In this document: one piece after another, positions 12,491-24,069 of the stretch
Layout of the letters: the number at the start of each line of letters is the position of its first letter
Numbering within the stretch: the stretch's first letter is position 1
From: Druceiella hillmani
Taxonomy: Eukaryota > Arthropoda > Insecta > Lepidoptera > Hepialidae
Assembly: GCA_039881145.1 (NCBI GenBank)
Contig: JAYKKI010000074.1
Coordinates: 12,279,501-12,343,500, forward strand
Length of the DNA stretch: 64,000 nt
Direction: 5' to 3'
Made by a program: the position numbers and the translations under genes
Notes under the pieces: generated by a model
Told to the model about the DNA's origin: nothing
Databases searched by the model: none
Seen by the model: only the letters and a program-made list of their open reading frames with translations

Positions 12491-12955
12491 AATTTACAGA
12501 CGTGGGATTCCTTACGTTACGTAATAAAAAAACTGAAAAATTATAAAAAAATATAAATATAAGGATGCTTAGAAATGAGTGAAAAACTATGTAAAATGGA
12601 AAATATTAAAAAAAAAATAAACCTGATTAAGACTTGTCATTGCAAACTTGGTGTCAATTTTGAATTTGCTGGAAAATATGAAAATGATTTTGGATAAGCA
12701 TAGTAAAAGATGGCCCATTTTTCTTTCCTTATATATCAACTAATCAAACTCGACCATGCTTTGCTGTGACTCAATTTGATATGAAATGAATGCTGAAGTC
12801 AATAAAAGTACTCTAGCAAAAGTATATTCACGTGGGATGAAAAGAAAAGAAGAAAAAAAAAGTTTTTTACAGAAAATAATTTTTATTGTAAAGTGGATCA
12901 ACTACATTATTTGTTTCTTCGTTTTCTACATAAAAATAAAGATTAGATTATTCAC

Positions 12956-13431
12956 CAACTCCGGATTGTGCGACGTAAATTGCTCATGAGAAAAGCAATC
13001 GTTTTTTAAATTCTCATCGCACACTTACAAAAATTGCCCTTGAGCTTTATTGAAAGTCACAGCGAACGCAAGTCGCATTGTAAATTGAAGTCGTTTGAAT
13101 CGAAGGTCATGTCGGTTGGAATGTGTGGTATTAGTGAACGTAGTACTTTTATGAGGTCCAATCAGAATTCTTACTTCGATTAGATTATTTATCAATTTTT
13201 TCACTGCTATTCGTGTGCATTGAATAATTTTGGCTGATTGATATTTCGGAGTATTATAATTGATACTCCTATTTTAATGTTCAAATTGTGTGAGAGTAAT
13301 ATGAGAACATCGATAGAATTAAGAAATTTTGTTAGAAAATTCATTACTTCATTTTGGTCCATCACGGAGTCGATGGATTTGTACGTGACTCTTTCACATC
13401 ATCAGCGATTCTGTTTAGAATGATGTTGTTC
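12956..13431 (-). pseudogene. Helitron helicase relic, C-terminal part
   Basis: Minus-strand translation gives the last third of a Helitron-type Pif1 helicase: SVMDQNEVMNFLTKFLNSID, then IPTDMTFDSNDF, then RLAFAVTFNKAQGQFL (the motif with KAQGQ), a stop, and NDCFSHEQF (motif VI region, normally CFSHGQLYVA). Several stops and frameshifts are present. At position 13432 the frame is cut by the inserted 2.4-kb transposon and resumes at 15819. Helitron helicases unwind DNA during rolling-circle transposition; this copy cannot be functional. Confidence 0.8.
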
Positions 13432-13435
13432 ATAT
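13432..13435. repeat. target-site duplication ATAT, left
   Basis: The bases just outside the left terminal repeat, ATAT, recur just outside the right one (15815-15818). Joining the flanks with a single ATAT restores the helicase frame across the junction (codons for V-H-D-M-N-N), which supports ATAT being a 4-bp duplication rather than part of the terminal repeat. Confidence 0.75.
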
Positions 13436-13466
13436 GAAGGGTCCACTGCGATAACGATGAATGTCC
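13436..13466 (+). repeat. left terminal inverted repeat
   Basis: 31 bases, matching the complement of 15784-15814 except at one position (G13450 against A in the right copy's complement). Confidence 0.9.
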
Positions 13467-13620
13467 ACAATTATTCAAATCTGAGTTAGTAACGGTATTC
13501 GGTAACTTGACATATGCAGTTAGTAATCTCGTTTACAAAAACAGCAATATCGCTTACAGTTCCAAGATAAAAACGTTTTTAATATTGGGCTACACGGCTA
13601 GAACGCTCAGCGTCACAGGT

Positions 13621-13647
13621 GTTCACGGCTATAACGATAAATGTCCA
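13621..13647 (+). repeat. subterminal copy of the TIR motif
   Basis: CGGCTATAACGATAAATGTCC repeats the inner half of the left terminal repeat (ATAACGATGAATGTCC) about 170 bases inside the element. Many DNA transposons carry such subterminal motifs as extra transposase binding sites. Here that role is an inference. Confidence 0.5.
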
Positions 13648-13788
13648 TCGCCTCGTGATGGCAGCCATCTTGTAGTCGAACCGGCGGCGGCGGCGTGGCG
13701 TTTGTTTTGACAGTATTGACAGTCTTGATTGTGTCACGCGGTTATAAGGTTGTGTTAAACGTATTTAAGTGATTTATATCTGAAATTT

Positions 13789-15536
13789 ATGGCCAAAAGA
13801 AAAAAGAAAACTCACAGGCAGAATGAGTGATGTTTTGAAGACACTTCTACTCCAGGGACATGAGATTGGCGATGACTGCAAATGTTTTGAAGTAACAAAT
13901 ACAGACCAGAGGAGAAGAATAATAGGACAATTTAATAATTTTGCCAACAGGTATGATCAGGATAATTATTTATGTGGGCTTATAACTACATTTAATGTAC
14001 AACGTCGTCGTCTGCGAGTAACTGAAGAAAATGCAAAATTACACAATAAATCGTACTCTTACAAGGTTCGTATGATTGGCGATGACACTTACAAGATACT
14101 CGTGTGTAGAAAAGCTTTTTATCCTTACACGGTATCACTGGAAGAAGACTTCAGTTTCTTCAGAAATCACTAACTGACCATGGTGTTCTTCAAGAAGATA
14201 AACGGGGGAAACATGTTAAAAAGCAGCTTCCTGAACAAACTACTGATTTGATGTACAAGCAGATTGATGCCCTGAAATCAGCCAAAGGTAAAAAAAGCCA
14301 CTACAATTTACGCGAAAGTCAAAAAATATATTTGTCTGATGAGTTGAACTTGTCTAAGATTCACAAAATGTTTAACAAAGATCATCCAAATAACAAAGTA
14401 TCATACGAAACATATCGTAACTTTTTCATTAAAAATTTCAACATATCATATGGGTATCCCAGAATGGATACATGTTCGACTTGCGATGAATTCCAAGCAG
14501 AAAAAAAAACATCTTGAAATTAAAATTGCTTCTCTTCCTGATGGTCAAGAAAAATCGTAGATTTTGTCTCAAGTTCGAAAGCTGGAAATTGAGAACCTAG
14601 CACATAAAAAGAGAGCAGAAGTCTTTTATGATAATAAACGCAAAGCCCGTTTGAGAGCTAGGATATGCCACAACAATCGCTATAGCAATGGATTTCTCAA
14701 AAAATCTCCCGACACCAAACATAACTACAAATTATGTATATTATAAGAGGCAGCTTAGTTATTATATGTTTAATATTCATATGCTTGCTGATTCCTCATC
14801 TTACTTTTTCACATACAATGAGAGTATTGGAAAAAAAGGATCAGACGATGTGGCCTCACATCTCTTCCATTTCATATATAATAAAATGGATATACAGGGC
14901 AAAACTCTTATAATTTTCTGTAACTCATGTGGTGGTCAAAACAAAAATTACACCATCTTCAGAATGCTATACTACATAGTGCACTCTTGCGATCGTTTAG
15001 AATCTGTCACAGTTATATTCCCGATCAGAGGTCACTCGTACCTTGAATGCGACCGGAACATGGCCTTCATAAATCAAAAAGTTAGGATTGAATTCCCTGA
15101 AGAATGGGCCGAACACGTACGTAAAGCTTGACAGAAACCGAAACGTGTTGATGTCATCGAGTGTTCACAAGATGCATTCAAGGGCTGGACTGAATTTCTA
15201 AAACCGTTTTACAAAAAAACCTCTCCTTTCCCCATAATACCAGTGCGTGAATTCCGAGTCCACAAAGAACATCCACGGCTCGTGTTTCATAGAAACTTTA
15301 ATAATTGTGCATGGGAATAAAGTGTGGTTAACACACAGGCTTCTTTTAAGTTTATGAAGGCAGGTAATGATAAGGGAGAATTTAAATTACCTAATTTAGC
15401 TTACAAAGACAAGCTGCCTATATCAAAAGCAAAATATAACGACCTGCAGTTCCTGAAAAAATTCTGTAGGCCTGAAACGAAACGGTATTATGACGAACTT
15501 CCTCATGCCACAAATATTAAAGAATCAGAAGTATAA
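13789..15536 (+). pseudogene. DUF7869-type transposase, broken
   Basis: The gene fills the element. An upstream ATG (13789) gives a basic stretch MAKRKKKTHRQNE; a second ATG (13823) opens the first long frame. Recognisable parts: an N-terminal region with VCRKAF; a Cys pair in MDTCSTCDEFQ; and a catalytic-looking domain with HMLADSSSYFFTYNES, IIFCNSCGGQNKN and RGHSYLECDRNMAFI. Breaks: a frameshift at about 14150-14175, one at an A9 run (14501-14509), TAG at 14558, a frameshift at about 14660-14690, TGA at 15129 and TAA at 15318. In the family the CNSCGGQN motif usually has D where this copy has N, so a probable catalytic residue is also lost. From 14688 to the end one frame is kept apart from the two stops. 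It would cut and paste the element in the nucleus. Confidence 0.75.
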
Positions 15537-15783
15537 TAAACCAGGCATTCGGACAACTATCGTTATTGATTGTGAGCTAAGTATTATATACATTTCAAGA
15601 CTTACATAAGGTTTTATATTTTTTTATTGGTTTATAATACTTAAAAAATTATATTATCTAAAGAAATACTACTAAGATACATTGTCTTTAACATAAATAA
15701 AAATAATATTTCTAAGTTCAATTCTGACTTTCGTTACTCCAATTATAAATTTAAATCCCAATTATCTCAAAACAAATCACAAA

Positions 15784-15814
15784 GGACATTCATCGTTATT
15801 GCAGTGGACCCTTC
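15784..15814 (-). repeat. right terminal inverted repeat
   Basis: Ends ...GCAGTGGACCCTTC and mirrors 13436-13466. The adjoining ATAT (15815-15818) is the second half of the target duplication. Confidence 0.9.
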
Positions 15815-15818
15815 ATAT

Positions 15819-15960
15819 CGTGTACATGGACATTTTTAGCTGCTAGAATGGTACTTTCTCTTAACCATCCGCGATTTCGACTATTTGTTTCCATACTTTG
15901 GAAAACCTTTTCTACTAAATCTTCATTTGAATCCACAATGTTGTGGAAATTAAACGGAAA
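15819..15960 (-). pseudogene. Helitron helicase relic, part upstream of the insertion
   Basis: Minus-strand frame NFHNIVDSNEDLVEKVF, then NRGWLRESTILAAKNVHVH. This is the segment of Helitron helicases that immediately precedes the part found at 12956-13431. It is open without a stop over about 47 codons and ends exactly at the transposon boundary. Helicase sequence before this point (Walker A and B) is absent, so the copy was already truncated or has lost its front. Confidence 0.8.
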
Positions 15961-17094
15961 GGTGATAAAAAATTAAAATAAAATAAATAATAATAATGAT
16001 CAAATGTTTTTTTCATGAAAACACGCGCGTATATAAATACAACGTTGTATCAAAATTTCAAGTCAATGAAAGCTGCCTCCTACAGTTTCTGCACAAAAAA
16101 AATTAATTATACTTTTGAGTTTTGCGAGCACAAATATACGCAGGCTGAATTTTAATACGTAAAGGTTTTCTTCTTTATTCAAAAATGAAATTCTTGATAA
16201 TATTCGACACTGTGATGTAACGTAACACAAAGTCTGCAAAAGGACATTTTGTGACTTATTACTTGTTATCTTATACTACTATTATTTTTGTATTTATTTA
16301 CTAGTTATCATATATAACATTCAATTAATGATTTCAACCGATAGTAAGATAATTTAGTTTTTTTTTATTTTCAAGTAGATTGATTAATTATTGAATTGTT
16401 TTAATGACATTTTCACTTTGCCTAATCGAAATCTTCCAGTTTTCTTTGTCATCATTTTTGTAGTGACACTTTAAGGAACAACAGTGGATTAAAAAGTTTA
16501 GTACGAAGCAGTCTGAATACAAAAACAAATAAAACAATATATTTATATATAGTTACGTCTGATCATGTTAAAACAAATGCGCTTTGATTTTTTAAACTAG
16601 GTTTCTAAAGTAATATAAATACTTTTAAAAATATTTTATCTATGCTCTCAAAAGCTTGAAAATATATAATTTAATAAGGAAACTTTGTTAAAAATCGTTT
16701 TCGTAATTTCTGAAGCTAGAAATATATTGCATACTAAAATTATCAGACATATATACATTTAGATGTATTCACGCCACTTTAAAAAAAAATCTCTCATACC
16801 ACGCAGTCTTTATCGTAAATTGTAAATATATTAAGTAATTAATCATACGGCTGATTTTCTGAACACATGTTGTATGAAATAAATCATTGTATATGAATAT
16901 CATTCTTAAATCCACCCAACTAGTTTTAATTGTTTCAAAAATTCGCATTTAATTCAAATTTTACTATCATAACCTTCATTTGATATTTATTGGAAAGTAG
17001 ATAAAAAATGTACTTACCATATATATACCATGAAAAACTCTCTTCAGCCAAGTCTTTTATTTGAAAATCACTAACCAAACTTACTTTATTACAT
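15961..17094. other. AT-rich DNA, no gene seen
   Basis: No motif, repeat arm or RNA gene recognised. Confidence 0.5.
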
Positions 17095-17540
17095 TCGCAG
17101 GCGCCAAATATTTCAAATCGATTTAAATTCTGATGTACTTATGCATAGATAAGCACAAGTTAGTACAAGACAATTTCTTCTGTATATTACGGGGCAGAGA
17201 AAACACAATTATTCGAATAGCTATAATGGCAGACAACTTACAAAAATGTATGTATTCCTGAACTTATGTCGGGGAGTAAAAGGAAAATATGAAACGCGGG
17301 AATTACGGGGAAAAGCTGAATGGGGGTTGACGCAACATTTTCTCCCGGGATTACATAACCTCACAAACGCACTTCACCTTGATTGCTACTGTACTGACTG
17401 ATCCCTATCCAAGCAAAGTTTTTATATCGACCTATTCAAATAGTTCAGTTCGTAACGAGTTATCGATTGATCTGATCAGATTAATCGCGTGTGGTCGTAA
17501 TAAATGCATGAACGGATAAAGATGACTCAATGGCATTATA
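17095..17540 (+). repeat. old dispersed or duplicated repeat, copy 3
   Basis: Shows the shared blocks GCGCCAAATATTTCAAATC, GGCAGACAACTTACAAAAATG, GGGATTACATAACCTCAC (17348) and GGTCGTAATAAATGCATGAAC. Homology with copies 2 and 4 runs for roughly 430 bases; beyond that I cannot follow it by eye. Confidence 0.5.
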
Positions 17541-20500
17541 TTTTTCGTTTACACGTATGTAATATTTCTAAAATACAATATTTGTAAATGGTACAGTCCT
17601 ACCGTTACTCGTAGCTATATTAAATGTATTTTATTGTCACGACGGTTAAATTGCAGTTTAACTTTATAAATAAGACCGCAATTAAGTAACTAACCATTTA
17701 GTGAAGCCACAATACCAATTATTATTTATAAGCAATTAAAAAAACTTTAGTCACACAAAGTTTAATACGTGACCAAATTACATATCATGCTAGTTATCAA
17801 ACAGAATAGTGAACGAAATAATAAATTCACAATAAAAAGTCGATGACATGAAATTATTTTTATTATTGTTTACACATAAATAAATAAATGTCCCAAGAAA
17901 AAAAATTTTCATGGAACTGATATTGATTAACTGAATCCTGATATTACAAGATAATTTTGGGTGAAAAAAATGCCACCTACCTAAAACTCTCGTCTTATAG
18001 TTTTCACATAATTTTTAAAGTATAATCAAAAAGAATAAAGTGATACTAAAACTTTCTGCTTTCTTCCACGTATTTGAGTACAGTAAATAGAATATATGGC
18101 AAGTAAATTTATTTTTACTTGCAGTAAGTGTTCAAAAATTATTAACCTGTGATCCATGCAATATTACACGTTAGATCTCGTTGAACTAAACGTATATCCT
18201 TTTTATCTTTATTTTTCATAGTTAATAAAAAAACGTATATGTTAGTTTAACATAAACATATACATGATATAAAATCGTAATCTAGATATTAAACACTAAC
18301 GAAATAAAGGGAAACGTTTTCAAAAGGCGATGAAGAATGTGACTATCACGGGGGAAACTACCGTGACACGACCATGAGATATAAATAACAGAGGCCAATA
18401 AATTTTCAATTTATCAGTATGTGTTACGAATAATTATTCATGATTATATTTACATATTTGTTGTTACGAATTAGAAAATATTCCGACTGCAAATATCAAA
18501 CCTACGAGTACATGGGAAAATTTGGATTTGAGAAATGCATAGCTTGTGCGTTTCCATTATCATTGTCTGTATTTCCCAATTGTGATTCAAATATTATGAA
18601 AATTTGGGGTAACTATAATAATTTGGGGGTTTGAAATAATATCGTTTACGAAACTTGTGAATGAGGTTACTAAATTATGGTTATTGCTAAGAATAATGCC
18701 AAGCACATTGTAGAAAAAACCATTTTGGTAGTTTATTAATACACAAAAGAGCCCATTTGCTTTTTAGAAAGGAAAAATATCAAAATGGTCAATATTTTTT
18801 GGCCTTTACAAATATTGTGTCCAAGAATTTTCTTGGAATTTCAGATATAATAATTTCAGTTATAATATAGCCCTTTCCTGATATATTTTTATTTATAGCA
18901 TTCTTTGAATGAAAAATTTAATTACGAATGGAGTCTCTAAAGGCCGGTTCCACTTTTGGAAACAAAAGAAAATAAATAGAAGTTTTGTCATCATATGTCA
19001 TCACAGTTATAATGTAGCAGTCAATATGTTGAATGAATTATTAAAACTAAATTTTAAGTATTGTTATATTTCGTACCAGTTTGCATACATAGTTCTGATT
19101 TAAGGAATGTTCGTATTAAATTACTATTGAAAGCAAACTAAAATAAATTCCTTTAAAATTTTATTTAGAAATACTTGATATTAGATTTAAGAAGTTATAT
19201 TTTACTTCAAACCTCGTGTATAAACTTATTTCCAGTGACGATACATGATGATGATAATAGAGTCATAATTTAATGATAGATATGAGGGCCGAGTCAACGA
19301 TCTCTTTAACGGTAAGTAGCAAGATAACATATAATCTACAGAGCAGTCGCAGTTAGAAAGAGTGTTTTGTCTATATGCTAGTGTGTACGCATACATACAA
19401 ATTCTTGAAGTAAAGAAAGTTCGAAGAGGGAAGGGCTGATGCGATTTGGCTAGGCGCCATCATCTATTTAATACGTCTTGTTTTCCTTTTTTGTGGACAG
19501 CACTAATTAAATTGCACGGTATACCACTTATTCTGTCTACACCAACTTTTGACTTATAGCATTTGTGTAATTGTGAAAAGTGGGAGTTTTGATTTAGTGT
19601 GTAGTCTCGATTAATTAAATCATAATTATTCTACCTGTGTCATGGAATCGTATATGTACTGGAGAATTGGTGAGCAGAAGAAATTTTTGCACAAATGTAC
19701 TTTATATGTCCTAAATCTGCACGCTCTAGACGCCAGAACCATTGTTGACAAAACGACTAAGAAATTAGATAATTATAAAAAAGATAATGTAGGGATTCAC
19801 CTTAACAAAATTTTCTTATAAAATCAAAAATATGTGACGTACACTACGATAAATCATTTGAATTGTATGAAAATTAACAATTGCATTATAGTTTAAATAA
19901 AAAAAAATATTAAAATATCACATGAATTACAACAATCTAAAGAGCGCTAGAGAGTCTACTGAAAGTTTGGTATTATAATTTGTAAATATTAATTATTAAC
20001 GGACGTTGAGCAATTTCTAAGGTGAAATCGACTTTAGAATTGTAGAAAACGGTTTCGAAGATTAGAAGTCAATGTCTTCATGTTCAACAAATTTATCCAC
20101 CTATTATAGTTTTATATCTTTGTATTATATTACAATAAGAAATAGTGAATTATTGCTAGGAATATCTGTATATATCAAATTATACGCAATTCCTATATAT
20201 CAAAAAGCACGGCGTACCACCGTACCAGCGTAACTGAGTTTCGATGAGTGAAGAATAACCATAGTAAAGAAATTTCATGAAATAACTTAAAGTATTTTTA
20301 TTGAATTCTATTTAGAGTGAGAATCAAATGAAAAGACATGCAATATACGCACAACGACGGATGAAGTGGCATTCCTTTTTGACACATATTAACATTAGTT
20401 AACCTTTGATCATTGCCATAATTCCCATTAGTGATAAAACATAATAACTCACATACTTGCCAATAGTTAATATTTAAAAATATTTATATCAACATTTTAG

Positions 20501-21270
20501 AAAGGCAAATAAATATAATTTTTTATTTAATTCCCCATATCTTGTGGACCTTTAAATGAAAGATCAATTTGTAGGAACTTAAAAACTGCTTATTTTAGAA
20601 TTTTATGTAAGATAAAGTTAGAGAGACAATATTGAAATTGGCCGGAAATTGAGAGAGAAATTTTAATTTGGCGTAATTAGAAAGCATAACTCACATGTAT
20701 ATTAATGGTTGATCCTCAAAAACAATTACATGGATATTTTTGAGGGAGTAAATATTTACTTGAAATTAAAATTTATTTTTTTTTATATATTTTGCTGATA
20801 TTAATTGAAAGACATGTAAATTACAAAATATGTATTAATGTGGAGAATGTGAATTAAGGTAAATGTGTGCTAATTTAAGCAATACGAATTGCAGGATGTT
20901 TACAAATTTAAGAAAGGTGTGCGAATTTAAAAATATAAATAAAAATAAGTTAACGAATTTCCAGGATGTGTATTAAATTATGCATCTTAAGTACATTAAA
21001 TTTTGTAGTAAACAATCAAGGAATGTGAATTATGGAATTTATGTTTATTTAATTAATTTGCGCTAATTTAAGGAATATAAACTACGGAATTTGTACTAAC
21101 ATAAAGATTTTGTATTACGGAATATATGTTTTGAGAAATTTATATTTGAGGTATTTGTCGCGCAATATAATTACATGGCGAAATATATATATATATAATA
21201 TTATTATTTATGAAAGCTTCATAAAAATGCTACATATCCTTAAAAGTTTATAAATGCCCAACTGTGTACC
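17541..21270. other. AT-rich DNA, two weak exon or ORF candidates only
   Basis: At 19236-19311 a 76-base block lies between TTATTTCCAG and G|GTAAGTAG, but all frames contain stops; it could be a non-coding exon. At 19642-19821 a 59-codon forward frame (MESYMYWRIGEQKKF...) has a fairly protein-like composition but no recognised family. Neither is strong enough to call a gene. The rest is featureless. Confidence 0.35.
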
Positions 21271-21560
21271 GAACTCCGTAGTAAGAGTTTTACTCGTAAT
21301 TAACTTACGCGCCCGTAATTAACTTACTTGTTATATTTAACTTACGTACCCGTACTTCAACTTAAAAGAGCTTTCAGGGCCAACGCGTACTTTTTTCCAT
21401 TCGAACAAGGAACACGCGAAGACAAAGGCGCTCTTCTTGGATGTTATAATTTTATTATCAGCAAAAACATCGCAGTTAACGAACGTGACTTAATTACTTA
21501 CTATATTAAGTAGTCTTCTTCTTGCTCTGTTGCACCGTCGACGAAGCAAGGAAACAGCGC
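21271..21560. promoter_or_regulatory. CpG-richer block with TGACGTCA-like site
   Basis: Unlike its neighbours this block has many CG dinucleotides, two copies of CCGTAATTAACTTAC-type sequence, and ATGACGTCAG at about 21568, a CRE/ATF-type site. A 61-codon frame across it has no known motif. It could be a regulatory region or an unrecognised mobile-element end. Confidence 0.2.
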
Positions 21561-21570
21561 ATTACATGAC

Positions 21571-23480
21571 GTCAGACTTTTTTGCATATTTATATAGAAT
21601 TTTTTGGATACAAACTAGAATAAAGTTTTTTATAATTTATTCGTCTTAAAATTGATAAAAAATATTTTTCTCACCTCTTGAAATGGTTACATATAATTTA
21701 ATTGCTGTAATAGGTTTCCTTTTACAAGGTTTTAGAATTACAAGTTTAGGAATATAAATTTAAAAAAAATCAATATTATTTAGATAACCCCTTTAGATAT
21801 TCCCACGATTATCCGTTTCTTGAGATTTAATATTACATAATATATTATTAAATTTGTGCAAATATTCATTACAATTAAATACTGTACTTGATCAAACTCT
21901 TCTCTTTCAACTCTTTCTCATTATGGTTTTTTTTCCTTATCAATATAGGTAACCAAATATTTCATGAAATTAATTTTTCCGATCGGTTTTTGCCATAGGT
22001 ACTCTGTGTGTTATCACAAGATATTATCTTCAGAATTCAGCCTTCCTCGGAGATTTACCCAGGTTATTTGATAATATTTTGTTTTGTTGCTCTTATTCAG
22101 AAACAATCCGGGTGTATGATGATTTGGAAATATGTTGATCAGAAATGAGGAATTACGAAATATTTATAATTTTAATATTAAGAAAGATTTTAATTTAAAA
22201 AAAAATTATTATTTGATTTATTTGTATTTCTAAGGTGTTATTCCGTAGTTTTGCGATTCTATACAACGTACAATTACACACGTGTAACTATGATAGTTTT
22301 AGAATATTAGAAACCCTTTAAGATTTTACAACTATCATAATAAATTATCATAGTAATTATCACACCGTTAAAACAAACGTAAGTACGACGGCACGAGCGC
22401 TCAAAGTCGTAAAGAATGTAATAAATATGACTTGATTTTTACTATTAGGTTAGCATTTTAGATTTTAATTTCATACGAACAATTTTCGTCAGTTTGTGCC
22501 TTTATTAGGTTTGTTTTCCATAAGTATTCATAATAGGACACCTTTTTCAAATTTACATTGTGATTTCTATAAATATTCTTTTTCAGTATTTTTGTGAACA
22601 TACTAAGTACCGTTATTATTTCATCATTTTACATATATTCAATCACAATTCTTCATCTTCCCTTATTCTCTGTATCATATGGTTCATTTCGTTCATTTAT
22701 TCTACTTTATTATATATCCCAATGTTAAATTTATTTGTCTTTTAAATTTTTTAAGTGAAAATATTCGAAATAGTGAATGTCCTATATATCTTCATGTTTT
22801 GGATCATAATATTAAATGGAAATTCACATCCATCTAATTCTTACCATATTAATCTAACCCTCTATTTGCTTCGTTAAAATATCAATATTTCGAATAAGAT
22901 AAGCTGCTATTACATTGTTTTATATTAAATTTTATCCACTGAAAGTTATATTTTCGAACGAGCATATTATATAAAATTTGCTTTTACAAATATATATATT
23001 TATGCAGATTCCGAAAGGCGATATACCGGTAGACGGTTGATTTATATTTCAAATATCATAATTTTAATAAAATTTTTTATTTGCAGTTATGGTGGATAAT
23101 ATTTATTTAATCAATGATTGCCTTAATACTGCGATGATGAGATTTTGACACCATTGTTACCTCGTAAACCTGGTCGTAATCTAAAGAATATCGATTTGAT
23201 TTCTGCCTTATCAAAAAAATATTTTTAATTTAACACGTCTTTGAAAAATGTAGGTTTAATGAAATAACTAGTTATGTTTTTTTGTAAAAACGTACATGAA
23301 TTTATTGTTCGATTCGCGGTATTATAAAAACGCTATATAAGATAATAACGAAAGTTTAGCATCAGTAAAGAGTTCATGTCACCAGCCTCAAGTTCCATTA
23401 TTGTAGATTGGTTTTGCTGAAGCTCATATTTATGTCACTCTTGTCGTGTTGACACTTCAGAGACGTAGTTATTAGATTAT
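21571..23480. other. AT-rich DNA, no gene recognised
   Basis: A short protein-like string, EILTPLLPRKPGRNLKNIDL (about 23130-23195, forward), is preceded by a stop and follows an acceptor-like TTATTTGCAG at 23087. I do not recognise it. Confidence 0.35.
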
Positions 23481-23689
23481 CATCACACCTATATAAATCA
23501 AACTTGATCAGGACAACTGTGAGGTTTATTCTTGAGGAATTGTATGTCGTATTTCAATTTTGATTGTAAAAATCTGACCAAATTTTTATGATAACTACAC
23601 TGGGGCTATTCAAATAAAGAAGAATTATCGATATTTGTTCATTGATACTGGCGAAATTAGTTATTATGTTACATATACTGCATATTAAT

Positions 23690-24060
23690 TTGCACAAAAG
23701 AGGCTGTACCACTGCTACATTAGACCGAGAACTTGGAATCTGGAATTTAACCACAAAGTCTCTACTTAAGGCCCACAACACTAATTTGATATTATTAGAT
23801 CTTCATGTAAGCAAGCAAGGCCGAGAATTTGGACCCTGGAGTTTAATGGCAACCTTTGATTTGATAAATTCACTACTTGAGGTTTGCAATACTAATTTAA
23901 AAATAGTAAACTTCTATAAGTCACAGTTTAGGTAGGCAGTACCTCTGCGACATTAGGTCGAAGGGGTTGCAACCCAAAAATCCATGATGTGTAAAGCATG
24001 ACAGGGTCTTTCTTTAAGATTCGCAATATTAATTTATCAACAACAGATATTTAAGTCTCA
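23690..24060 (+). repeat. degenerate tandem repeat, about 111-137 bp units
   Basis: Three related units end in ...CACAACACTAATTTG (23781), ...TTTGCAATACTAATTTA (23892) and ...TTCGCAATATTAATTTA (24029), each followed by an ...AAG-rich stretch. Two units lie in an open frame, so the 97-codon frame at 23642-23935 contains an internal protein repeat (REL-GIWNL...HNTNL and REF-GPWSL...CNTNL). The third unit has lost the frame. This may be an old minisatellite or the relic of a repeat protein. Confidence 0.5.
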
Positions 24061-24069
24061 GTGTTTTTT

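Larger units (their letters stand above)
13436..15814 (+). mobile_element. 2.4-kb TIR DNA transposon (Sola-like, tentative)
   Basis: Bounded by 31-base terminal inverted repeats with one mismatch, starting GAAGGGTCCACTGC, and flanked by ATAT duplications. It contains one degraded transposase gene of a family known in insect genomes as DUF7869 proteins. The 4-bp duplication and this protein type point to the Sola superfamily, but I am recalling that link and have not verified it. The two ends are nearly identical although the gene is broken, so the element may have been moved by a transposase supplied elsewhere. Confidence 0.75.

Noticed and set aside
18440..18634. 64-codon forward frame with Cys residues, considered as a small secreted protein
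   Set aside because: No clear signal peptide cleavage pattern, and no cysteine spacing that I recognise. AT-rich chance frames of this size are common in the window.
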